Source of the DNA: Stygiobacter sp.
Lineage (GTDB): Bacteria > Pseudomonadota > Alphaproteobacteria > Rhodospirillales > Magnetospirillaceae
Assembly (NCBI GenBank): GCA_006218045.1
Contig: VBWB01000022.1
Span: forward strand, 1-64,000
DNA length: 64,000 bases
Direction: 5' to 3'
The translations under genes and the position numbers were made by a program. The notes beneath the pieces were generated by a model. The model ran no database searches and was not told the origin of the DNA. It saw only the letters and a program-made list of their open reading frames with translations. This document shows, piece by piece, positions 57,436 to 64,000 of the stretch (within the stretch, counting starts at the first letter, position 1; each line of letters opens with the position of its first letter).

Positions 57436-58184
57436 CATGCCTCCTCGCCCAGATAGGCGCGGCGCACCTCGGGATCGGTGCGGATATGGTCGGGCGTGCC
57501 GCTGGCGATGACCGCCCCATAGACCAGGACCGAGATGCGGTCGGCCAGTTGGAACACCGCGTCCATGTCGTGCTCGACCAACAAGATGGTGCGCTCGCCC
57601 TTCAGGCTTTGCAGCAAGTCCACCATGGCGCGGCCATCTTCCGGCCCCATGCCGGCCATGGGTTCGTCCAGCAGCAGCATGGCCGGATCGCCGGCCAGGG
57701 CCATGGCCAGTTCCAATTGCCGGCGTTCGCCATGGGACAGGGCGGCGGCGGCATGGTGGCGGCGGTCGGCCAGCCCCACCCGGTCCAGCGCCGCCAAAGC
57801 CGGGCCGACCAAGGCCGGGTCACGCACGGCGGGACGCCAGAAGCGGAAGGAATGTCCGGCATGGGCTTGTACCGCCAGCACCACATTGGCCAAGACGCTG
57901 AAGCTTTTGAAGATGCTGGTGATCTGGAACGACCGCGCCAGTCCCAGGCGGGCACGGCGATGCACGTGCAGGCGGGTGACGTCGTGGCCGTTGAAGTGGA
58001 TATGGCCGGCATCGGCGGCCATTTCCCCCGACAGCAGACCGATCAGCGTGCTTTTGCCGGCGCCGTTGGGGCCGATCAGCGCATGCAGATGGCCGCGTTC
58101 CACCGCCAGCGCCACCTGATGGGTGGCGATGACTCCGCCATAGCGTTTGACCAGACCCGATGTGTGCAGCAAGGGTTCGGTCAT
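57435..58184 (-). CDS. livG: Branched-chain amino acid-type ABC transporter ATPase, LivG
   Basis: A 249-residue ATPase. Walker A is GPNGAGKST, the signature LSHGERRQLELAMAL and Walker B MLLLDEPMAGM, with the LARSFQ Q-loop region of LivG. The ATG at 58184 overlaps livM (ATGA); the longer frame to 58403 runs antisense-like through livM and is not used. It energises the LivHM channel. Confidence 0.93.
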   Translation of the reverse strand: MTEPLLHTSGLVKRYGGVIATHQVALAVERGHLHALIGPNGAGKSTLIGLLSGEMAADAGHIHFNGHDVTRLHVHRRARLGLARSFQITSIFKSFSVLANVVLAVQAHAGHSFRFWRPAVRDPALVGPALAALDRVGLADRRHHAAAALSHGERRQLELAMALAGDPAMLLLDEPMAGMGPEDGRAMVDLLQSLKGERTILLVEHDMDAVFQLADRISVLVYGAVIASGTPDHIRTDPEVRRAYLGEEA

Positions 58185-59167
58185 GGCGCCCCATCCCGGC
58201 CTTTGATCCAGCCCCACAGGCCGCGCCGCGCCGACAGCGCCAGCAGCACCAGCAGCGGTCCCAGGATCACCTGCCAATGCTGGGTCAGGTCGGCCAGGGA
58301 TTCCTCCAGGACCATCAGCGCCACCGCGCCCAGGACCGGTCCGATCAGGCTGCCCATGCCGCCCAGGACCACCATCACCAGCAACTCGCCGGAGCGTTGC
58401 CAACTCATGATCGCCGGGCTGGCGAACTCGCTGGCATTGGCCAACAGCGCCCCGGCCAGCCCACAGATCATGCCCGACAGGACGAAGGCGGCCAGCTTGT
58501 AGCGATAGGTGGGAAAGCCCAGCGCGCGCATGCGTCGCTCGTTGTCACGCACGCCCCGAAGCACCATGCCGAAACGGCTGGACGACAGCCGCAGCAACAC
58601 GGCCAGCACCGTCACCAGCAACCCCAGGCACAGGTAATAGAAGGTGGTGGGATCGCTCAGTTTCAGTCCGGCCAACTGGCTGCGGTTATAAAGGGTGATG
58701 CCGTCGTCGCCGCCATAGGTCTTGAGCCCGCCGGCCAGGAAGAACAGCATCTGGGCGAAGGCCAGGGTGATCATGATGAAATGCACGCCGGTGGTGCGCA
58801 AGGATATGGCGCCGATGCCCAGGGCGGCCAGGCCTGCGACCAGCATGGCCAAGGGCCAGACGATCAGGGCGTTTTCGCTGCCGGCCAAACCGAAGGGCAG
58901 GGGCGCACCGTCGAAGACGTGCCACGAGCCGATGCCGACCACATAGGCGCCCAAGCCCAGGAAGGCGGCGTGACCGAAACTGATCATGCCGCCCAGGCCC
59001 ATGACCAGATCCAGGCTGAGCGCGGCCAGGGCCATGATCAGCACGCGGGCGGCGAAGCCTATGTAAAAGCCTTGGCCCAGCGCCGCCAGCACCGGCGGCA
59101 CCGCCACGGCCAGGATCAGCAGCAGAGCCAGGGCGAGCCAGCGGCGAAAATCAGGTGCGTGCGCCAT
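58181..59167 (-). CDS. livM: Branched-chain amino acid-type ABC transporter permease, LivM
   Basis: A 328-residue inner-membrane permease with about eight helices. SFGHAAFLGLGAYVVG and the EAA-like loop VRDNERRMRALGFPTYRYKLAAFVLSG are typical for LivM. It overlaps livH by 17 bases and livG by four, so translation is coupled. Confidence 0.93.
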   Translation of the reverse strand: MAHAPDFRRWLALALLLILAVAVPPVLAALGQGFYIGFAARVLIMALAALSLDLVMGLGGMISFGHAAFLGLGAYVVGIGSWHVFDGAPLPFGLAGSENALIVWPLAMLVAGLAALGIGAISLRTTGVHFIMITLAFAQMLFFLAGGLKTYGGDDGITLYNRSQLAGLKLSDPTTFYYLCLGLLVTVLAVLLRLSSSRFGMVLRGVRDNERRMRALGFPTYRYKLAAFVLSGMICGLAGALLANASEFASPAIMSWQRSGELLVMVVLGGMGSLIGPVLGAVALMVLEESLADLTQHWQVILGPLLVLLALSARRGLWGWIKGRDGAP

Positions 59168-60080
59168 AAAGCCCCTTCGGCCGCCAGGCCAGCACCAGGA
59201 TCATCAGCACATAGACGCTGGTGGACGACAGCGAGGCGGCGACGCTGTCGGCCTGCGACGCGGCCATGGTCGCGCGCAGGGCCACCGGCAGCATGGTCCG
59301 CGCCAGGGTGTCGACCAAGCCGACCAGGATGGCCCCGACCAGGGCGCCCTTGATCGAGCCGATACCGCCGATGACCACGACGACGAAGGTCAGGATCAGG
59401 ATGCTTTCGCCCATCCCCACCTGCACCGATAGCACGGTACCGGCCATGCCGCCGGCCAGGGCGGCCAGACCGGCACCCAGGCCGAAAACCATGGTGAACA
59501 GACCATCGATGTTGACGCCCAGGGCGCCGGCCATGGCGCGGTCGCTGGCCCCGGCGCGCAGGCGCATGCCCAGCCGGGTATGGCGGATCATCAGCCCAAG
59601 CCCGGCCGCCACCGTCAGCCCGGTGCCCAGGATGGCCAGGCGGAACTGCGGATAGAACAGGCCGGGCACCAGCTCGACGGTACCGGCCAACGATTCCGGC
59701 GGCGACAGGAAGATGGGCTGTGCCCCCCAGATCATGCCGATGGCTTCGTTGAAGAACATGATCAGGCCGAAAGTGGCCAGCACCTGATCCAGATGGTCGC
59801 GCTCATAAAGACGGCGGATGGCGATCCACTCCACCACCATGCCGATCAGCGCCACCAGGGGGATGGCCAGGGCCAGGCCCAGCAGATAGCTGTCGAACCT
59901 GGCCCCGAGCGTGGCGGTGAGGTAGGCGCCGATCATATAGAACGAACCATGCGACAGATGGATCACGTCCATGATGCCGAAGACCAGGGTCAGCCCGGCG
60001 GCCATCAGGAACAGCGTGACGCCAAGCTGAAGCCCGTTCAGCCCCTGTTCAATGAACAGTTGGGCGATCACATGGAGCAC
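59151..60080 (-). CDS. livH: Branched-chain amino acid-type ABC transporter permease, LivH
   Basis: A 309-residue permease with about eight helices. NGLQLGVTLFLMAAGLTLVFGIMDVIHLSHGSF split over the first 45 residues and RLRAGASDRAMAGALGVNI are the LivH signatures. The start is a GTG: 60080 gives the longest protein, while a GTG at 60071 overlaps the upstream stop as GTGA and may be the real one. Confidence 0.9.
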   Translation of the reverse strand: MLHVIAQLFIEQGLNGLQLGVTLFLMAAGLTLVFGIMDVIHLSHGSFYMIGAYLTATLGARFDSYLLGLALAIPLVALIGMVVEWIAIRRLYERDHLDQVLATFGLIMFFNEAIGMIWGAQPIFLSPPESLAGTVELVPGLFYPQFRLAILGTGLTVAAGLGLMIRHTRLGMRLRAGASDRAMAGALGVNIDGLFTMVFGLGAGLAALAGGMAGTVLSVQVGMGESILILTFVVVVIGGIGSIKGALVGAILVGLVDTLARTMLPVALRATMAASQADSVAASLSSTSVYVLMILVLAWRPKGLYGART

Positions 60081-61240
60081 TCACCCACGTAAGCGTCGCC
60101 GCGATCCTGGAAGATGGGGGCGATTTTCTTGTTGAGGTAGCGGCCCTTGCCGTCCTTGATCACCTCACGCAGGAAGAAATCCTGGATGGGGAAGTGGTTC
60201 TTGTTGAATTTGAAATTGCCGCGCACCGACTTGAAATCGGCGGCCATCAAGGCCTTGCCCAGGGCGGCCTTGTCGTCCAGCTTGCCGCCCACCTTGCGGA
60301 TGGCCGAATCGATCAGCATGGCGGCGTCATAGGCCTGGCTGGCATAGACGCTGGGCAGGCGCCCGTAGGCGGCCTCGAAAGCGGCGACGAATTTCTTGTT
60401 CTCGGGATTATCGAGGTCGGGGCTCCACTGGGCGGTGTTCAAGGTGCCCAGCGCCGCGTCGCCCATGGCCGACAGCGTGTCTTCCGAGAAGGTGAAGCCG
60501 GGGCCGAACAGTGGAATTTTGCCCTTCAGGCCGGCCTGTTCCCATTGCTTGACGAAGTTGACGCCCATGCCGCCGGGATAGAACACATAGACGGCGTCGG
60601 GGTTGGCGGCGCGCAAGCTGGCCAATTCGGCGGCATAATCCAACTGGTTGACGGTGGTGTAGACCTCGCCCGCCACAGCGCCGGCGTAATAGCGCTTGAA
60701 GCCGTTGAGACCGTCCTTGCCGGCCGGATAATTGGGGGCCATCAGATAGACGTTCTTGAAGCCCTTGGCCTGGACGTAATGGCCCATGGCCTCGTGCTGG
60801 TTGTCGTTCTGATAGGCGGCGGAGAAGAAATAGGGGGTGCATTGCTTGCCGGCCAGTTGCGACGGGCTGGCATTGGCCGAGATGTAATGGGTCTGCGCCC
60901 GGTCAAAGCTGGGCTGCACCGCCAGCATCAGGTTGGAAAAGATGATGCCGGTGGCGAAGTCGACTTTTTCCTTCTCGATCAGGCGGGTGGCGGCGTCCTT
61001 GGCGACGTCGGGCTTTTGCTGGTCATCGATCTCGATCACCGTGGCCTTAAGGCCGCCCAAGCCGCCGCCCAGGTTCTTCACCGCCAAGTTGAAGGCGTCG
61101 CGCACGTCGATACCCAGGGACGACCCCGGTCCCGACAAGGTCGTCAGCATGCCGACCTTCACTTCGCCGGGCGCGGCCCAGGCGGGGGCGGAAGCAGCGA
61201 GAAAACCAGCCAAAATCAACGTGGAAGAAACGATGCGCAT
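60068..61240 (-). CDS. ABC transporter substrate-binding protein (LivK-type)
   Basis: A 390-residue periplasmic protein. The signal peptide has a hydrophobic core at 4-17 and cleavage after AWA near 22. The mature protein is a type I periplasmic binding fold (VKVGMLTTLSGPGSSLGIDVRDAFNLA; IGD/IDDQQKPDVAKDAATRLIEKEKVDF; MAPNYPAGKDGLNGFKRYYAG). It serves the adjoining LivHMGF transporter. Several relatives bind aromatic or other organic acids rather than leucine, so the ligand is open. It is first in the operon. Confidence 0.9.
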   Translation of the reverse strand: MRIVSSTLILAGFLAASAPAWAAPGEVKVGMLTTLSGPGSSLGIDVRDAFNLAVKNLGGGLGGLKATVIEIDDQQKPDVAKDAATRLIEKEKVDFATGIIFSNLMLAVQPSFDRAQTHYISANASPSQLAGKQCTPYFFSAAYQNDNQHEAMGHYVQAKGFKNVYLMAPNYPAGKDGLNGFKRYYAGAVAGEVYTTVNQLDYAAELASLRAANPDAVYVFYPGGMGVNFVKQWEQAGLKGKIPLFGPGFTFSEDTLSAMGDAALGTLNTAQWSPDLDNPENKKFVAAFEAAYGRLPSVYASQAYDAAMLIDSAIRKVGGKLDDKAALGKALMAADFKSVRGNFKFNKNHFPIQDFFLREVIKDGKGRYLNKKIAPIFQDRGDAYVGECSM

Positions 61241-61423
61241 GATGCCATCCCCCTGGGCCCGCTATGGAAGGGGCCATGAAACCAGTTCAGGGGCCATGCG
61301 TCAAAATGAAATCGAATCCTCCGGGCGGGGCATCCGCGCTTAATGGCCGTGCCGCTGTTTATCATGTTTTCCCTTATTAAGAATGGTGGTATTGCTCTGA
61401 GCTTCACGGGCATGCATGACTGA

Positions 61424-61855
61424 ATGATGACGCGTTTCCGGCTTTCCCCCTTGCTTTCCCGGCGTCCGCGCCCGCCCGCCTTCGGGCGGCGGCGGGTGAT
61501 GCGTTTGGGGGGCTGGGTCGGGCTGGTCCTGCTGGCCTTGGAAATTTTCCTGGGCACCGCCATTCCGGTGGCCCGTGCCAGCCAAAGCGATCGGATGATC
61601 CCCATTGCCGATCTGCTGGTCTGTACCATCGACGGCATGATGGCGGCCAAGCCCGATGGCTCGGACATGCCCGAAGCCAGCGTTTTCTGTTCCGCCTGTC
61701 TGCCCCTGGTGCAAATGCTGGCGCCGCCGGAAGCCCCGTCCTTCCGTATGCCCGCCCGTATCCATGCCTTTGTCTTCGTCCCGCCGCAGCATCCATGGCC
61801 GGCGCAGGACACTGCCCAGGGCTTTTCCGCCCGCGCTCCCCCTTCGTCCGTCTGA
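61424..61855 (+). CDS. DUF2946-like small membrane/periplasmic protein
   Basis: A 143-residue protein. A basic N-terminus and one hydrophobic helix (about 28-50) are followed by VCTIDGMMAAKPDGSD and VFCSACLPL, a spaced Cys and CxxC arrangement seen in DUF2946 proteins. Such genes often sit next to TonB-dependent metal receptors, as here (75 bp upstream of a copper-type receptor). A role in metal handling is inference. The start could be the internal ATG at 61499, which would make the helix a signal peptide. Confidence 0.7.
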   Translation: MMTRFRLSPLLSRRPRPPAFGRRRVMRLGGWVGLVLLALEIFLGTAIPVARASQSDRMIPIADLLVCTIDGMMAAKPDGSDMPEASVFCSACLPLVQMLAPPEAPSFRMPARIHAFVFVPPQHPWPAQDTAQGFSARAPPSSV

Positions 61856-61930
61856 ACCGAACTCAATCCCCTGATTTCATGCCCTGGCCCTGACCGGCCC
61901 GGGCTGACCCCGTTTGTTCGGAGTTTCGAC

Positions 61931-63946
61931 GTGACTGAACGTACCCAATATCTGGGGCGGCGCCGCGCCTTGCGCGCGTCCTCGGCCCTGCTGACCCTTG
62001 TCCTCATCCTGCCCGCCGGCGCCCGTGCCGCCGATGATGCGACCACCTTGCCGGAAGTGGTGGTGACGGCGCCGGCCATGGAACAGCCCATGGTCATCGA
62101 AACCGACACCGACAATCCGCGCACGCCCATTCCGCCCGCCGACGGTGCCGGTTACCTCAAGAATATTCCCGGCTTCTCGGTGGCCCGTCAGGGCGCCATC
62201 GACGGCGACCCGGTGTTGCGCGGCATCGGCGGTTCGCGCCTGAACATTCTGCTGGACGATGCCCCGGTGCTGGGCGGTTGCCCCAACCGCATGGACCCGC
62301 CCACCGCCTATATCTTCCCCGGTTCCTTCGACAAGCTGACGGTGCTGAAGGGGCCGCAAAGCGTGGTTCATGGCGGCTCGGCCCTGGGCACCATCCTGGT
62401 CGAGCGCACGCCGCCCAAATTCGACAAGACCGAAATCCGTGGCGATGCCAACGCCCTTTACGGCAGCAACGACCGCAATGACGAAGTGGTCGATGCGCAA
62501 GCCGGGGCCAAGGAAGGCTTTTTGCGCGCCATCGCCACCCATTCGTCATCGGACGATTACAAGGACGGCAACGGCGATGCCCTGCACAGCCGCTATTGGC
62601 GCCACAGCGGCACCGCCATGGTCGGCTGGACCCCCGATGCCGACACCTTGTTGCAGTTCAGCTTCGACAAGAGCCAGGCCCAGGCGGCGATGCCCGGCAA
62701 GATGATGGACGGCACCCAGTTCGACCGCGAAGGCGTCAACCTGGAATTCACCAAGACCAATATCAGCCCCTTGCTGGCCAAGCTGAAGTTCCTGGCCTAT
62801 CACAATTACGTCGACCACGTCATGGATACCTATTCCATGCGCTACACCACGACGACGATGATGACGGCGGCGTCCCAGGTCGATCACCTGATGCAGGGCG
62901 GCAAGGCCCTGGTGGAACTGACCCCCGACACCCAGACCCTGGTCAGCATGGGGGTGGATTTCAACCGCGACGAACATACCTCGCGCTCGCAAACCGCCGC
63001 CGAATACCGCAACGGTATCGGTCTGGACAGCAAGATGCGGGTCAAGGACATCGCCTTCGACACCTATTCCGGTTTCGGCGAGGTCAGCCGCGAATTGTCG
63101 GCGGTGGATCGGGTCATCGGCGGCTATCGCCTGACCCATGTCGAGGCCACCCGCCACAACGTCCAGCCCAACCTTACCGACGACCGCACCTTGCATTCCG
63201 GCTTCGTCCGCTATGAACGCAATGTGGATGTGGGGGTGCCGCTGACCACCTTCGCCAGCCTGGGTCATGTGGAGCGCGCCCCCGATTACTGGGAGCGCAA
63301 CAAGGTGACCAGCAGTGACCGCACCTTCAAGCTGGCGACGGAAAAGACCGAGCAACTGGATATCGGCGTCTTGTTCAAGCAGGGGAAGTGGCGGTCCTCG
63401 GCCTCGTTGTTCTATGCCTATACCGACGATTTCATCCTGGTGGCCAGCGCCGATGCCAAAAGCGTCGAGGCCCGGCGGTGGGGCGGTGAGGGCGACATCG
63501 CCTATAAATTCCTACCGTCGTGGTCGGTCGAGGCCAATGCCGCCTATGTCCATGGCAACAACCTGACCGACGGTACCGCCCTGGCCCAGACGCCGCCTTT
63601 GGATACGTCCTTGGCGGTCAAGTACGACGACGGCCAGTTCATGGGCGCCTTGCACATGCGCGCCGTCGCCGGCCAGCATCGCACCCAGGCCGGCTGGGGC
63701 AGCATCATCGGCCAGGATATCGGCGAGACCGGCGGCTTTGCCGTGTTCTCGCTCAATGGCGGCTGGCGTCTGAACGACGCGGTCACTTTCACCGGTGGCG
63801 TCGATAATATTTTCGACAAGACCTATGCCGAGCACATCAGCAAGACCGGGGCGTGGTCGGGGGCCGATCTGGCCGCCTATAACGACAATGTCCGTGTCAA
63901 CGAACCGGGCCGCACTTTCTGGATGCGTGGATCGGTCAAGTTCTGA
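61931..63946 (+). CDS. TonB-dependent receptor, copper type (OprC/NosA-like)
   Basis: A 671-residue outer-membrane receptor with a GTG start after GGAG. After the signal peptide (to about residue 33) comes a TonB-box-like PEVVVTAP, then the plug with VLRGIGGSRLNILLDDAPVLGG, CPNRMDPPTAYIFP and LKGPQSV. The MDPPTAY segment is the hallmark of OprC/NosA copper receptors. The 22-strand barrel ends in an aromatic F. It should import copper in a TonB-dependent way, relevant to cuproenzymes such as nitrous oxide reductase or cytochrome oxidase. The upstream DUF2946-like gene is a likely operon partner. Confidence 0.9.
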   Translation: MTERTQYLGRRRALRASSALLTLVLILPAGARAADDATTLPEVVVTAPAMEQPMVIETDTDNPRTPIPPADGAGYLKNIPGFSVARQGAIDGDPVLRGIGGSRLNILLDDAPVLGGCPNRMDPPTAYIFPGSFDKLTVLKGPQSVVHGGSALGTILVERTPPKFDKTEIRGDANALYGSNDRNDEVVDAQAGAKEGFLRAIATHSSSDDYKDGNGDALHSRYWRHSGTAMVGWTPDADTLLQFSFDKSQAQAAMPGKMMDGTQFDREGVNLEFTKTNISPLLAKLKFLAYHNYVDHVMDTYSMRYTTTTMMTAASQVDHLMQGGKALVELTPDTQTLVSMGVDFNRDEHTSRSQTAAEYRNGIGLDSKMRVKDIAFDTYSGFGEVSRELSAVDRVIGGYRLTHVEATRHNVQPNLTDDRTLHSGFVRYERNVDVGVPLTTFASLGHVERAPDYWERNKVTSSDRTFKLATEKTEQLDIGVLFKQGKWRSSASLFYAYTDDFILVASADAKSVEARRWGGEGDIAYKFLPSWSVEANAAYVHGNNLTDGTALAQTPPLDTSLAVKYDDGQFMGALHMRAVAGQHRTQAGWGSIIGQDIGETGGFAVFSLNGGWRLNDAVTFTGGVDNIFDKTYAEHISKTGAWSGADLAAYNDNVRVNEPGRTFWMRGSVKF

Positions 63947-63953
63947 GCAAATG

Positions 63954-63979
63954 GGCGGGCCGGCTTGCCGGCCCGCCTT
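63954..63979 (+). terminator. Hairpin terminator after the copper receptor
   Basis: GGCGGGCCGGC (63954-63964) pairs perfectly with GCCGGCCCGCC (63967-63977), followed by TTG. It is a very stable stem with a short T-tract, 7 bases after the stop. Confidence 0.65.
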
Positions 63980-64000
63980 GTTCGGCTACACTGCCATCCC

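Overview
The window reads as a high-GC alphaproteobacterial chromosome segment. Class I (archaeal-type) lysyl-tRNA synthetase, a DUF1476 ATP-synthase zeta subunit, many chemoreceptors and c-di-GMP enzymes, and a CbrA-like symporter-kinase fit a motile, metabolically versatile Rhodospirillales member. A Magnetospirillum-type organism is my guess from this content; no magnetosome gene is present and the genus is inference.

Left part (1-12.4 kb): a catabolic block. Five minus-strand genes (10760 down to 2989) encode an ATP-dependent ketone carboxylase. The subunit order (HyuA-like, small zinc-ribbon, HyuA-like, HyuB-like, ~31 kDa extra protein) matches the acetophenone carboxylase apc1-5 layout better than acxABC of acetone carboxylase. 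Downstream is a zinc alcohol dehydrogenase that could oxidise a secondary alcohol to the ketone, then a soluble PAS chemoreceptor. Divergent from the operon is a G3E/CobW GTPase with a His-rich loop. I find three near-consensus sigma-54 (-24/-12) promoters: one for the carboxylase operon, one for the GTPase and one for the dehydrogenase. A shared CGWCCGATWWCCGGAYG-type inverted repeat lies 95-130 bp upstream of each start. This looks like one sigma-54 regulon whose activator gene is not in the window.

12.4-24 kb: a secreted helical-repeat protein paired with a chemoreceptor; a ~107 bp MITE-like element that split the shared stop codons of two convergent genes; a flavoprotein, YkgJ and SEC-C proteins; lysyl-tRNA synthetase; an interspersed palindromic repeat; and a response regulator/CheC/GGDEF-EAL operon.

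24-26.3 kb: a decayed integrative element in tRNA-Thr(CGT), bounded by 46-bp direct repeats. It holds an integrase fragment, a membrane protein of unknown function, a DUF5131 fragment and a BrnT-BrnA toxin-antitoxin fused in one frame.

26.5-46.5 kb: signalling genes. These are a UrtA-like binding protein with a hybrid kinase; a sigma-54-driven flagellar hook gene; an operon of response regulator, membrane PAS-exonuclease fusion, small membrane protein and symporter-kinase; several housekeeping or uncharacterised proteins; and a PilZ-tailed chemoreceptor.

46.6-64 kb: purC-purS, an SLC13 transporter with pyruvate kinase, a GntR regulator, a DMT exporter/FAH hydrolase/REC-PAS-GGDEF-EAL/response-regulator operon, a YjdM-like protein, a complete liv-type ABC transporter, and a DUF2946-like protein with a copper-type TonB receptor.
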